Origin: Crateriforma spongiae
GTDB lineage: Bacteria > Planctomycetota > Planctomycetia > Pirellulales > Pirellulaceae
Direction: 5' to 3'
Length of the DNA: 64,000 nucleotides
Assembly (NCBI RefSeq): GCF_012290005.1
Contig: NZ_JAAXMS010000009.1
Location: 1 to 64,000 of the forward strand
The stretch's first letter is position 1. Each line of letters opens with the position of its first letter. The position numbers and the translations under genes were made by a program. The notes beneath the pieces are model-generated. The model ran no database searches. It worked only from the letters and a program-made list of their open reading frames with translations, and was not told where the DNA came from. This document shows positions 1 through 9,639 of the stretch, piece by piece.

Positions 1-1
1 A

Positions 2-565
2 CCTCGCACCTTGATCGACCACACCAAAACCCCCGATCCGATCGAGAAGTGCTTTTTCGGCTACGCCAAACTTAGCAAGACACGCCAGCTGGCGCTCGGC
101 CACATCGAATCCACCTGGACAGGTCGTCATCCCGACGCCGCCTTCGAAATTGAGGTCACCCACGATGCCGCCAACCGCTATTTTCCGAAACGATTGAAGT
201 GTTATGCGAGCAATCTAAAGCTCGTCACATCACGATCGCTGATCGACTGGACGAAGCATGGCGATCTGCTCTTGCCACGGCGTGGCGAAATGGAAAGTCC
301 CATTTGGAGGATGAGGAAACAAGTGGACCGGCGATTCTACATGAAGTTTCATTGGCTGATCGGTGACCATGTTCCCAAGCAGTGGACCGAATGCGGGCAC
401 CCAAACTACGGCCATTTCGTGCTCGATCATTTCGGCCGCACCTATGACCGTCCCAATCCCAATGCGCGTCCAAACTTTGCCGGCGGCGTGTTCTGGGCCG
501 ATCCCTGGACGACACCAGAAGACTTGTTCATCGAACCCGACGCAACAACCAAAACCAATCGCTGA
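2..565 (+). CDS. Unrecognised protein, C-terminal part (5' end outside window)
   Basis: The reading frame is open to the left edge, so this is the C-terminal part of a longer gene; the TTG at 11 need not be its start. About 188 residues are visible. They are rich in Trp, His, Pro and Arg, hydrophilic throughout, with no membrane segment, and end in an acidic/polar tail. The spread of aromatic residues looks like a folded soluble protein rather than a shadow frame. I recognise no family motif and assign no function. It reads towards the tandem repeat block that begins about 40 bases after its stop codon. Confidence 0.6.
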   Translation, partial: PRTLIDHTKTPDPIEKCFFGYAKLSKTRQLALGHIESTWTGRHPDAAFEIEVTHDAANRYFPKRLKCYASNLKLVTSRSLIDWTKHGDLLLPRRGEMESPIWRMRKQVDRRFYMKFHWLIGDHVPKQWTECGHPNYGHFVLDHFGRTYDRPNPNARPNFAGGVFWADPWTTPEDLFIEPDATTKTNR

Positions 566-606
566 TCACAGGCACGTCCCCGAACCGGAACATTGGTATC
601 GCTGCG

Positions 607-1043
607 CCGAACACGTCAGCACCGGGGCGGCTCAGGACCTTCATCCTCCCTCCTGGACGGTCAAGCCTAGGCGAGGGGAGGGCGCGCCGGCTAAAAGCCC
701 CCTCCCCGGAATCTCGTTCCTCGATTCCGACCCTCCCACGGTGCGGGACGGTGAAGCAATTTCGCTCAGCGACAACCGATCAGAACGTGCGGACACAGCG
801 CACCTGTGAACCGAACACGTCAGCACCGGGGCGGCTCTGCAACTTCACCCTCCCTCCGGGAGGGTCGAGCCTTAGCGAGGGGAGGGCGCGCCGGCTAAAG
901 AACCCTCCCCGGAATCTCGTTCCTCGATTCCGACCCTCCCACGGTGCGGGACGGTGAAGCAATTTCGCTCAGCGACAGCCGATAAGAACGTGCAGACACC
1001 GCGCACTTCTGAACCGAACGCTCCAGCACCGACACGACACCGT
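607..1043. repeat. ~204-bp tandem repeat block with internal inverted repeats
   Basis: Unit 1 runs 607-810 and unit 2 811-1013. A third unit starts at 1014 but decays within about 20 bases, just before the YceH-family gene. Each full unit opens with CCGAACACGTCAGCACCGGG. It then carries a CCCTCC...GAGGGGAGGG inverted repeat, a GGAATC...GATTCC hairpin and a CCCTCC-rich stretch before GTGAAGCAATTTCGCTCAGC. The units differ by scattered substitutions and small indels. No convincing coding potential is seen. The structure resembles a dispersed palindromic intergenic element; whether it recurs elsewhere cannot be judged from this window. Confidence 0.85.
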
Positions 1044-1733
1044 TTAAGATTCCAACTTGCCCAGGCGATCTTCGATGGCATCCAACTTGGCTTCCAAGTT
1101 GTCCAGCCTGGAAAGAATCTTCTCAACGACGCTTTGGTCGGGCGCTGCGGGCTTGGTATCGGCGGGCGTCGCGGAAGCGTTGGCACGCTTCTCCATCTTG
1201 GCTTCCAAGTACTGCCGTTCTTGCGGCGGGTACAGCTTGTGAGCAAACGTCTGCCCGCGCCCGGGCGGCGTCAAGGGTTCGACCAATCCTTTGGCGATCA
1301 ACAAGTCGACCGCCGTCTGTGCGGCCGTCAAATCATCCAGTGCATACATCCGCGACGCTCGGGTCCGCAATTCGCCAAGCGTTTGCGGGCCGCGCAACAG
1401 CAACTCCGTCAGCACGGCCGATGTCGGGTTGTCCAGATCCAGCCATTCGTATGCGGCATGGCGATACTTATTGACACGTCCGCTGCCCTGAATTTCGCGT
1501 GCCGCGCCGGCTTCACGCAAGTGATCCAAAGCCAACAGCACGTCGTCTTCGTCCATCGACATCTGCGGGTTGCGATTGGACTTTTGATTGCACGCGGTCA
1601 CGATGGCGGCCAGCGTCATGGGATAGCTGTCCGGAGTGGTCTTGGCTTTTTCGATCAAGACCCCCAGCACGCGACGGGCTTCGGCTGACAGCGGTGTCGG
1701 GACAGACTTGGCATCGTCGGAGGAATCGGTCAT
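1044..1733 (-). CDS. YceH-family (DUF480) winged-helix protein
   Basis: A 229-residue protein matching the YceH/DUF480 family: the N-terminal LSAEARRVLGVLIEKAKTTP and the following DSYPMTLAAIVTACNQKSNR are its hallmark, and the central LLLRGPQTLGELRTRASRM is the second winged-helix unit. The C-terminal 30 residues form a short heptad-like coiled coil (VVEKILSRLDNLEAKLDAIE). The ATG at 1733 was chosen because family similarity begins a few residues after it; a longer in-frame extension to 1862 would run into the divergent sulfatase. The family's biochemical role is not established; DNA binding or a structural role is inferred from the fold. The stop lies next to the tandem repeat. Confidence 0.88.
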   Translation of the reverse strand: MTDSSDDAKSVPTPLSAEARRVLGVLIEKAKTTPDSYPMTLAAIVTACNQKSNRNPQMSMDEDDVLLALDHLREAGAAREIQGSGRVNKYRHAAYEWLDLDNPTSAVLTELLLRGPQTLGELRTRASRMYALDDLTAAQTAVDLLIAKGLVEPLTPPGRGQTFAHKLYPPQERQYLEAKMEKRANASATPADTKPAAPDQSVVEKILSRLDNLEAKLDAIEDRLGKLES

Positions 1734-1851
1734 CGTTCGCCTTGCCGTGGGGGAGTGGGGTTTTGCGTTAAGATAACGACTCGCCAAGCCAACTTGAAAG
1801 CAAGCCTGCCAAAACTTCGCTTGGCCCCCTTCCCACCCCAGGCCGCCCACC

Positions 1852-3477
1852 ATGCATTCCACCGTTCATGCCGCCGCTTCCTTGGTCGTCTGCGCCGCAG
1901 CGATCGTCACGAACCTGTTGGTCGCCGTTGATGGTCACGCCGACCAACGGCCACACATTGTCATGTGTTTCGCCGACGACTGGGGCGCGTACGCCAGTGC
2001 CTATGCAAAGTTGTCACCGGGTGGTCCCAGCGATGTGATCCACACCCCCAATTTCGACAGGATTGCTGCCGAGGGCGTGCTGTTCACCAATGCTTATGTC
2101 AGCGCACCATCCTGCACACCATGCCGGAGTTCGCTGTTGTCGGGCCAGCATTTTTGGCGGTGCGATCGCGCGGCGATTCTTCAGGGTGCCATCTGGGACG
2201 GTTCGATTCCCAGCTATCCGCTGATGCTGGAAGCCGACGGCTATCGGATCGGTCACACGTACAAGGTGTGGTCGCCTGGGACGCCCAAAGACGAACCGCA
2301 CGGTGGCGCGCGAACCGCATTCAATTCCGCCGGAAGACGCTTCAACGGCTTTTCACAAAACGCGATGAAGAATCCGGATCGCCAGGCGGGCAAGGCGGCG
2401 TTGCTGCGTGAAGTCCGGGCGAACGTACGATCGTTCTTGGACGCCGACGACGACGGTCGCTTGGACGGCGATGAACCGATCTGTTACTGGTTCGGACCGA
2501 CCAACACGCACCGCAAATGGATCGCCGGCAGTGGCAAAGAACTGTGGGGCATCGACCCGGATGAACTGAAAGGCAAATTGCCTTGGTTCTTGCCCGATGT
2601 CCCCGTCATCCGCCAAGACGTCGCCGATTACCTGGGCGAAGCGATGGCGTTTGACGCATCATTGGCCGTGGTGATGGATGAACTTCGTCGTGTCGGTATC
2701 GCCGACGACACCTTGCTGGTCGTCAGCGGTGACCACGGCATTCCCGGCGTGTCACGAGGCAAGTGCAACCTGTACGACTTGGGGACTCATGTCCCGTTGG
2801 CCATCCGCTGGCCCAAGGGCATCGACCATCCGGGGCGAGTCGTCAGTGATTTTGTCAGCTTGCCCGACTTGGCCGTCACGTTTCTGGATGCCGCCGGCGT
2901 GCCGCCAACGGAAAACATGACCGCCAACTCATTGAGCAAAATTCTTCGCAGCGACCAAGACGGACGTATCGAATCGCAACGTGACGCCGTCTTTACCGGA
3001 CGGGAACGACACGTCGCGGCGGCGCGGGAAGGCTTCCTGCCGTATCCTCAGCGAGCGATCCGCACCGACCGATACCTTTACATCATCAACTTTGAACCGA
3101 ACCGGACCCCGATGGGTGATGGCCCGATGGTGGCCGGATCGGATGCCGAAATTCCCGACGAAGAAAAGTTACGAGAGAATACCTTCGCGGCTTACCCCGA
3201 CATGGACGCCAGTCCGACCAAAGCATTCATTGTGACGCATCACGATCAGTATCCGGACGCCTTTCAAGCCGCCGTCGGCACACGCCCCAAGTTCGAACTT
3301 TATGACGTTGTTGCGGATCCGCACGGCAAGACGAATTTGGCAGACGATCCCGGTATGAAAGCCCAGCGTGACGCACTGCATCAGCGACTGATGGACGAAT
3401 TGATCGCCACCGAAGATCCACGCGTATCGCAAGATGTCATTTTTGAACGATCCCCGTGGACCGATCCCAATAAATAG
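1852..3477 (+). CDS. Secreted sulfatase (formylglycine type)
   Basis: A 541-residue arylsulfatase-family enzyme expected to hydrolyse sulfate esters outside the cytoplasm. The N-terminus is a hydrophobic signal peptide (residues about 8-27). The metal-binding start of the fold is seen as RPHIVMCFADDWG, and the maturation motif is SCTPCRSS, with Cys88 as the predicted formylglycine in C-x-P-x-R. A second metal site is suggested by VVSGDHGIPG. The insert DADDDGRLDGDE (about 198-209) resembles a calcium-binding loop. The substrate is unknown. The gene is monocistronic, divergent from the YceH-family gene and ends 12 bases before the convergent Tag gene. Confidence 0.92.
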   Translation: MHSTVHAAASLVVCAAAIVTNLLVAVDGHADQRPHIVMCFADDWGAYASAYAKLSPGGPSDVIHTPNFDRIAAEGVLFTNAYVSAPSCTPCRSSLLSGQHFWRCDRAAILQGAIWDGSIPSYPLMLEADGYRIGHTYKVWSPGTPKDEPHGGARTAFNSAGRRFNGFSQNAMKNPDRQAGKAALLREVRANVRSFLDADDDGRLDGDEPICYWFGPTNTHRKWIAGSGKELWGIDPDELKGKLPWFLPDVPVIRQDVADYLGEAMAFDASLAVVMDELRRVGIADDTLLVVSGDHGIPGVSRGKCNLYDLGTHVPLAIRWPKGIDHPGRVVSDFVSLPDLAVTFLDAAGVPPTENMTANSLSKILRSDQDGRIESQRDAVFTGRERHVAAAREGFLPYPQRAIRTDRYLYIINFEPNRTPMGDGPMVAGSDAEIPDEEKLRENTFAAYPDMDASPTKAFIVTHHDQYPDAFQAAVGTRPKFELYDVVADPHGKTNLADDPGMKAQRDALHQRLMDELIATEDPRVSQDVIFERSPWTDPNK

Positions 3478-3489
3478 GATGGATTGAGA

Positions 3490-4176
3490 TCAAGGTCGTT
3501 TGAACTTCTTTCGCGCCGACTCGACTTTGTGGTACGTTCGACAACCGATGATGTGGTCGTTCACCATGCCCATCGACTGCATGAATGCGTAACAGGTGGT
3601 CGGGCCGACGAATGTCCACCCGGCTTTCTTCAGCGTTTTCGCCATCGCTTTGGATTCGTCGGTGATCGCCGGAACTTCGTCGCGTCGTTGGATGGGCGCG
3701 GACCGCTCCGGTTCAAAGGACCAGAACCACTTGGCAAGCGAACCGTGGTGATCAACGGCCGCCACGGCTTGCCGAGCGTTGTTGATGGCCGATCGGATTT
3801 TGCCGCGGTGCCGTACGATGCCGGCATCGCCGACCAGACGCTGCACATCGGCATCGTCAAAGGCGGCAACACGATGAAAATCAAAATCCGCGAACGCGCG
3901 GCGAAAGTTATCGCGTTTCCGTAGGATCGTCAGCCATGACAGCCCCGACTGGAAACCCTCCAGAACGATCTTTTCGAACAGCCGACGATCGTCGTCCACC
4001 GGCATGCCCCATTCGTCGTCGTGATAGCGAACATATTCCGGATCACTGCCGCACCACCAACACCGCGGCGTTGCATTGTCGTCGGTGATCACTCCGTCGT
4101 CGTTTTGCTTCGTCATCACTTCATCACCGGCATCGTTCCAGTGGCAAACGGGACAAAAAGATTGGGTGGCTGACAT
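3490..4176 (-). CDS. tag: DNA-3-methyladenine glycosylase I
   Basis: A base-excision repair glycosylase that removes 3-methyladenine from DNA. The core begins at RCWWCGSDPEYVRYHDDEWG, matching the start of E. coli Tag. Predicted zinc ligands are Cys39, His52, His208 and Cys212 (NDHIIGC); the catalytic Glu is in LEGFQSGLSW (Glu73). Starting at ATG 4176 the protein has 228 residues, about 38 more than E. coli Tag at the N-terminus, including an extra FCPVC pair. An alternative ATG at 4116 would remove most of the extension. Neither start has a clear ribosome binding site, so the 5' end is uncertain. The gene is divergent from hppA. Confidence 0.9.
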   Translation of the reverse strand: MSATQSFCPVCHWNDAGDEVMTKQNDDGVITDDNATPRCWWCGSDPEYVRYHDDEWGMPVDDDRRLFEKIVLEGFQSGLSWLTILRKRDNFRRAFADFDFHRVAAFDDADVQRLVGDAGIVRHRGKIRSAINNARQAVAAVDHHGSLAKWFWSFEPERSAPIQRRDEVPAITDESKAMAKTLKKAGWTFVGPTTCYAFMQSMGMVNDHIIGCRTYHKVESARKKFKRP

Positions 4177-4333
4177 CAACCGCTTTGATTGCTTTGATTG
4201 CATGAGCGGATCGCTTCGCCCACCGCCGGCCGTCCGGGCAGGATAAGATAACGTCAATCCAACCTGATTCGGCCACCGGTCGAATCCTATTCCCAGCGTT
4301 GGCCCACCAGAATCAGACACGGAAGGAGCTTCC

Positions 4334-6826
4334 ATGATCGTGGCGGTGATTTGGACCTCGGGTGTGATTGCATCATTGGTTGCCTTGGCTTGGGCATGGA
4401 AGTTCTATCGCCAAATGATGGCGGCCGACGAAGGCGACGATCAAATGCGATCGATCGCCCAAAGTGTTCGTGACGGTGCGGCGGCGTATCTGAATCAGCA
4501 GAACAAAGTGGTCACGATCGTCTTTTTGCTGGTCACGATCCTGTTGGTGTGGCTGTCCTTTGGGCTTCGCGTCCAAAGCGGCTTTGTTCCGGTGGCGTTT
4601 CTGACCGGCGGATTGTTCAGCGGTCTGTGCGGTTGGTTCGGCATGAAAACCGCCACGCAGGCCAGCAGCCGCACGGCCGCCGCGGCCCAGCGTTCGTTGA
4701 ACGAAGGTCTGCAAGTGGCCTTCCGCAGCGGCGCCGTGATGGGCTTGTGCGTGGTCGGCATGGGATTGTTGTACATCTGTCTTTGGCTGGGCATTTTGTA
4801 CTGGCTGGTCCCCTGGATCGGCGGCGCCGACCAAGCCTTCAGCCTGTCAACGCTGTCGGTGACGATGCTTTCCTTCGGGATGGGTGCCAGCGCCCAAGCG
4901 TTGTTCGCACGCGTCGGCGGCGGCATCTTCACCAAAGCTGCCGACGTCGGTGCGGACTTGGTCGGCAAGGTGGAACAAAGCTTGAAAGAAGATTCGCCTC
5001 GCAATCCTGCCACGATCGCCGATAACGTCGGGGACAACGTCGGCGATGTGGCCGGAATGGGCGCGGATCTGTATGAGTCCTATTGCGGATCCATTCTTGC
5101 CGCTGCCGCGTTAGGTGTTGCCGCGTTCACGTCATCGCGAACCGTGCCCGATGGCATGTCGACCGAAGAAGCCCAAGTCCGCGCATTGATGTTACCGATC
5201 GCCATCGCGGCCGCAGGCATCCTACTTTCGATCGTTGGCATCTATGCGGTCCGCACCGATGGCGACACGTCGCAAAAGTCATTGCTGCGTGCGTTGGATC
5301 GTGGCATCAACCGATCCACGCTGTTGATCATCGCCGCGTCGCTGTTGCTTTCTTGGTTCTTGGTACCGTGGGCGCCCGGCGGCATTTGGCTGGGGGTGAT
5401 CCCCGGCGTTTCGATCAGCATCATCGTCGGATTGGCCGCAGGTTGGCTGATCGGCAAGTGGACGGAATACTCCACCAGCGACGAATACCGGCCGACGCAA
5501 CGATTGGCCGAACAAGCCGAAACAGGGCCCGCGACCATCATCATCGGCGGCGTCGCCGACGGGATGCAAAGCGTCTGGTTTCCTGTGGTCGTGATCTGCT
5601 TTGCGATGTTTGCCGCCTTCGGCGTTGCCAACGGATTCGAATTCGATGACGACCGCACCTTTCCGCTGGGCTTGTACGGCGTGGGGATTGCCGCGGTGGG
5701 CATGCTCAGTTCACTCGGCATCACGCTGGCAACGGACGCTTATGGTCCGATCGCCGACAATGCGGGAGGCAATGCCGAAATGTCGGGACTGGATCCGATG
5801 GTCCGCGATCGCACCGACGCCTTGGACAGCTTGGGCAACACGACCGCGGCGACCGGCAAGGGTTTCGCCATCGGGTCGGCCGCACTGACCGCGTTGGCTT
5901 TGTTTGCCGCGTCGGTCGAAGCGGTTCGCGAAGGCATGGATCGCTGGGGACGCGAGGTCACGTCGACCGCCGCCGAAGACGGTTTTTACAAGCTGTCGAA
6001 CAAACTGGTCGTTGAAAAGGTCGGTACCGAATCGACGACGTATCTGGTCATGCCAAAACCCAACACAGATCCATCGTCGGATTGGCTAAGCGTTCCCGGC
6101 GGTACAGCGATGGAAACCGGTCAAGTCGTTCGTCAAAGCGCAGCCGACGTGATCGATGCACCACCGACGGAATCGGGTAAATTGATTTTGGCCGCATCGG
6201 CGGGCAACCCCATGGTGTCCACCGCCGATGCATCGCTGCGTGATTTCCTGACCTTCTTTGACGCCAACATCATCAACCCACGGGTGCTGATGGGCATTTT
6301 CCTGGGGGCGATGAGCACGTTCCTGTTTTGCGCTTTGACGATGAAATCGGTTGGCCGCGCGGCGCGGCAAATGATGTTGGAAGTCCGCCGACAGTTCACC
6401 GAAAACCCGGGAATTCTGGATGGATCGGCAACGCCGGATTACCAAACGCCGATCCAAATCAGCACCAAAGCCGCGCAGCGTGAAATGGTCGTCCCAAGTC
6501 TGTTGGGTCTGCTGTTGCCGATCGTCGTCGGCTTGTTGCTGGACGTCGCCGGTGTGTTGGGGTTGCTGGCCGGGTGCCTGACCAGCGGATTCTGCTTGGC
6601 CGTGTTCATGGCCAACAGCGGCGGCAGTTGGGACAACGCCAAAAAGTACATCGAAGCCGGTCATCATGGCGGCAAAGGCCAGGAACCTCACAAAGCCGCC
6701 GTCGTCGGGGACACCGTCGGCGATCCGTTCAAAGACACCAGCGGTCCCAGTTTGAACATCTTGATCAAGCTGATGAGTATGGTCAGCGTCGTCGCCGCCG
6801 GACTGATCGTCCGCTATGCGTTGTGA
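4334..6826 (+). CDS. hppA: Membrane-bound K+-dependent-type H+/Na+-translocating pyrophosphatase
   Basis: An 830-residue integral membrane pyrophosphatase that couples PPi hydrolysis to ion export. Signature segments are present: [42 protein letters not shown] and the C-terminal [15 protein letters not shown]. The K+-dependence site reads [10 protein letters not shown] (Ala505, Gly508), typical of K+-requiring enzymes rather than the K-containing GNTTKA of K+-independent ones. A hydrophilic stretch at about 540-640, between membrane helices, looks longer than in compact family members. H+ versus Na+ specificity cannot be read with confidence. The ATG at 4334 follows GGAAGGAG by a few bases, a strong ribosome binding site. 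Confidence 0.96.
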   Translation: MIVAVIWTSGVIASLVALAWAWKFYRQMMAADEGDDQMRSIAQSVRDGAAAYLNQQNKVVTIVFLLVTILLVWLSFGLRVQSGFVPVAFLTGGLFSGLCGWFGMKTATQASSRTAAAAQRSLNEGLQVAFRSGAVMGLCVVGMGLLYICLWLGILYWLVPWIGGADQAFSLSTLSVTMLSFGMGASAQALFARVGGGIFTKAADVGADLVGKVEQSLKEDSPRNPATIADNVGDNVGDVAGMGADLYESYCGSILAAAALGVAAFTSSRTVPDGMSTEEAQVRALMLPIAIAAAGILLSIVGIYAVRTDGDTSQKSLLRALDRGINRSTLLIIAASLLLSWFLVPWAPGGIWLGVIPGVSISIIVGLAAGWLIGKWTEYSTSDEYRPTQRLAEQAETGPATIIIGGVADGMQSVWFPVVVICFAMFAAFGVANGFEFDDDRTFPLGLYGVGIAAVGMLSSLGITLATDAYGPIADNAGGNAEMSGLDPMVRDRTDALDSLGNTTAATGKGFAIGSAALTALALFAASVEAVREGMDRWGREVTSTAAEDGFYKLSNKLVVEKVGTESTTYLVMPKPNTDPSSDWLSVPGGTAMETGQVVRQSAADVIDAPPTESGKLILAASAGNPMVSTADASLRDFLTFFDANIINPRVLMGIFLGAMSTFLFCALTMKSVGRAARQMMLEVRRQFTENPGILDGSATPDYQTPIQISTKAAQREMVVPSLLGLLLPIVVGLLLDVAGVLGLLAGCLTSGFCLAVFMANSGGSWDNAKKYIEAGHHGGKGQEPHKAAVVGDTVGDPFKDTSGPSLNILIKLMSMVSVVAAGLIVRYAL

Positions 6827-6913
6827 TCGTCGGATCCGCGATCTTAGCTCTGCAGTTCCAATGGGACGCGAACTCATCACGCATTGAAAAAGGAACGCAA
6901 AGCCGCCGGCGTG

Positions 6914-7933
6914 TCAGCCGCCTTGACCGATATCGATCAGTTGCTGCAGTTTCTTCATCGCACCACCGTCATCAATCGCCGCAGCAGCTGTTTCGGCCGC
7001 TTCGCGAACATCGGTCATGCGACCGACCAACACCAAGGCCGCCGCGGCGCCGGCCACCACGGTATCTCGACGTGGTCCCGGTTGGCCTTCGAAGATCGCT
7101 CGGATGATTCGCGCACTTTCGGCCGGGTCTTTGGCCGCCAAGGCTTCAACACCACAAGGCGGAAATCCGAAGGACGCCGCGGTCCACTGAATCGGCTCGC
7201 TCGCATGGTCTCTCACATCCACGACGTGCGTCACACCCTCCAACGACACCTCATCTTGGCCGTCATCGGCATGGATCACAAACGCACGCTGTGTTCCCAA
7301 TTGGGAAAGGGCCGCGGCGATCTTCTGTTGGGCAAGCGGCGTCGACGTGCCCAACAGCTGGTGCGTCGCGCCGGCCGGATTGCACAGCGGGCCCAACAGA
7401 TTGAACAACGTGGGAACTCCCAAACTGCGACGCACCGACACGACATGCTTCATAGCCGGATGCAGTTTGGCGGCGAAACAGAAACAGATGTCGATTTCGT
7501 CCAAACACTTGGCGACCGATTCGGCATCGCTTTCAATTTTGACGCCCAATTCTTCCAAGACGTCGGCTGATCCGCTGTGGCTGGTCGCCTTGCGATTGCC
7601 ATGCTTGGCGACCGGGACGCCACACGCGGCGGCAAGAATTGCCACGGCGGTGCTGATGTTGAAGGTGCCGCTGCCGCTGCCGCCGGTCCCGCAAGTGTCC
7701 AACAGGATCGGGTGTCGGTGCGGGATCGGTGTCATGTGACGACGCATCGCCCGAGCGGCCCCGACCAATTCGCTGACCGCTTCGCCCTTTTCGCGAAGCG
7801 CCATCAACAGATCGGCGACCGATTGCGAATCTGCATCGCCCCGCAACATCGCATCGATCAGATTGCTGGTTTGGTCGGCGGACAGGTCTTCGCCGGCCGA
7901 AGCCTGGCGGATCGCGTCGTCAAACGTCGTCAT
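6914..7933 (-). CDS. trpD: Anthranilate phosphoribosyltransferase
   Basis: The second step of tryptophan synthesis: transfer of phosphoribosyl from PRPP to anthranilate. The 339-residue protein shows the PRPP-binding loop DTCGTGGSGSGTFNIST, then KHGNRKATSHSGSADVLEEL, and the family blocks FAAKLHPAMKHV and LFNLLGPLCNPA. The ATG at 7933 was chosen because the family N-terminal helical domain starts there; the open frame further upstream is not conserved-looking. It stands alone here, with no other trp gene beside it, between hppA (convergent) and a divergent DUF1501 gene. Confidence 0.95.
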   Translation of the reverse strand: MTTFDDAIRQASAGEDLSADQTSNLIDAMLRGDADSQSVADLLMALREKGEAVSELVGAARAMRRHMTPIPHRHPILLDTCGTGGSGSGTFNISTAVAILAAACGVPVAKHGNRKATSHSGSADVLEELGVKIESDAESVAKCLDEIDICFCFAAKLHPAMKHVVSVRRSLGVPTLFNLLGPLCNPAGATHQLLGTSTPLAQQKIAAALSQLGTQRAFVIHADDGQDEVSLEGVTHVVDVRDHASEPIQWTAASFGFPPCGVEALAAKDPAESARIIRAIFEGQPGPRRDTVVAGAAAALVLVGRMTDVREAAETAAAAIDDGGAMKKLQQLIDIGQGG

Positions 7934-8125
7934 CGGTTCTCGTTTCGGTAATGATTTGCTGGCCGAATCCGCTCGACCGACAGTTTGTTCGGCCCAACCA
8001 TAGCAGATAGGATGAATGAACGTCTGGCCCCAAACCACTGGTGGCGATCCTCCCTGGATTCGACGTCCCGGCTTCGCCTGTGCCCGCCTATCTGTCCCCG
8101 CCCACCTTTTGACGAAGTACCCCTC

Positions 8126-9511
8126 GTGATCGATCGACGTCAACTGTTGAAACGTTGTGGTGCCGGCTTCGGCGCACTTGCGTTGTCGGATTTACTGGGC
8201 CGCGAATCCATCGCCGCCGGACAGGTCGCCCCCCAGTTCGCCCCGAAAGCCAAGCGGGTCATTCACCTGTTCATGAACGGCGGCCCCAGCCACGTTGACA
8301 CGTTCGATCCCAAACCGGCGCTTACGAAATTTCATGGCAAGACGGCACCGACCGGGAATCTGAAAACCGAACGCCCGACCGGCCATGTGATGCAGTCCCC
8401 GTACGCCTTCAAGCCCTACGGTGAATCGGGGCTGCAGGTCAGCGAGCTGTTTGAAAAAACGGCCGCCCACATCGATGACATCTGTGTCATTCGATCGATG
8501 CACGCCGACGTTCCCAATCACGAACCGTCGCTGATGCTGATGAACACCGGCGAATCACGTCTGGTGCGTCCCAGCATGGGTTCATGGCTGACGTATGGGC
8601 TGGGCAGTGACAACGAAAATTTGCCGTCGTTCATTGCGATGTGTCCCGGCGGATACCCGATCAAAGAGTCCCAGAATTGGCAAAATGCGTTTTTGCCGGG
8701 CAAGTACCAAGGCACGTATGTCGACAGCAGTCACCGTCGCGTCGACCGGCTGATCGAAAACATTCGCTGTGAATCCGTCGCACCAACCGACCAACGTCAA
8801 CAGTTGGATCTGCTGCGACAGTTGAATTTGGCTCATGCGGCAAAGCGAGATCACGACCCGCGATTGGAATCTCGTATCGAGTCATTCGAATTGGCCTACC
8901 GAATGCAAAGCGAGGCGGCCGAAGCCTTTGACGTCTCCCGAGAAACCCAGGCCACCTTGGATCAATACGGCCCCGGCGACTTCGCCCGACAAACGCTGAT
9001 CGCCCGTCGCCTGGTCGAACGCGGCGTCCGCTTTGTCCAGCTTTACACCGGCGCGGGTCAGCCTTGGGACAACCACGACGACTTGGAACCCCGTCACCGT
9101 GACTTGGCCAAGAAAGTCGACCAGCCGATCGCCGCGTTGTTGGCCGATTTGAAACGATCCGGCTTACTGGACGAAACCCTGGTGCTGTGGGGCGGTGAAT
9201 TTGGACGCACACCGGTCGTGGAAATGCCCAAGAAGGGCAGCAACCAGGGCAAAATGAACGGACGCGATCACAATCACTGGGGCTTCACCGTCTGGATGGC
9301 CGGCGGGGGCGTTCGGGGCGGCCAGGCCATCGGCAGCACCGACGAAATCGGGTTCCAGGCCGTCGAAAACCGTGTGCATGTGCACGATTTGCACGCCACC
9401 ATTTTGCGATTGATGGGATACGACCACGAACAATTGACCTACCGATACGCCGGACGCGACTTTCGTTTGACCGACGTTCACGGCAAAATTGTGGACCAAG
9501 TGATCGCCTGA
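8126..9511 (+). CDS. DUF1501 family protein
   Basis: About 461 residues from the GTG at 8126. The N-terminus IDRRQLLKRCGAGFGALALS looks like a twin-arginine-type signal peptide, common in this planctomycetal family. Family blocks include RVIHLFMNGGPSHVDTFDPK, LPSFIAMCPGG, VLWGGEFGRTP and GRDHNHWGFTVWMAGGGVRG, which place it in the alkaline phosphatase/sulfatase-like superfamily. The enzymatic role of DUF1501 is unknown; many are paired with DUF1549/DUF1553 cytochrome-type genes, but no such partner is next to this one. In-frame ATG codons at 8012 and a start at 7985 are alternatives, but they would bury the signal sequence behind 38-47 residues. Confidence 0.85.
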   Translation: MIDRRQLLKRCGAGFGALALSDLLGRESIAAGQVAPQFAPKAKRVIHLFMNGGPSHVDTFDPKPALTKFHGKTAPTGNLKTERPTGHVMQSPYAFKPYGESGLQVSELFEKTAAHIDDICVIRSMHADVPNHEPSLMLMNTGESRLVRPSMGSWLTYGLGSDNENLPSFIAMCPGGYPIKESQNWQNAFLPGKYQGTYVDSSHRRVDRLIENIRCESVAPTDQRQQLDLLRQLNLAHAAKRDHDPRLESRIESFELAYRMQSEAAEAFDVSRETQATLDQYGPGDFARQTLIARRLVERGVRFVQLYTGAGQPWDNHDDLEPRHRDLAKKVDQPIAALLADLKRSGLLDETLVLWGGEFGRTPVVEMPKKGSNQGKMNGRDHNHWGFTVWMAGGGVRGGQAIGSTDEIGFQAVENRVHVHDLHATILRLMGYDHEQLTYRYAGRDFRLTDVHGKIVDQVIA

Positions 9512-9639
9512 TGCGTATCCATTGGCGGTTGATCGTTTGGCGGGGAAGCCCTCCGGCGCGCCCATTTCATTCATGACGACGATGTCGATTGCCGACTTCG
9601 CTTCACGCCTTTCTGGCCTTATTCACCAAGTTCTTGAAG

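Noticed and set aside
607-1043. CRISPR array
   Set aside because: Units are about 204 bp and nearly identical throughout, with no short repeats separated by unique spacers.
954-1688. Plus-strand open frame of 244 residues starting in the tandem repeat
   Set aside because: It is antisense to the YceH-family gene, and its start is within repeated non-coding DNA.
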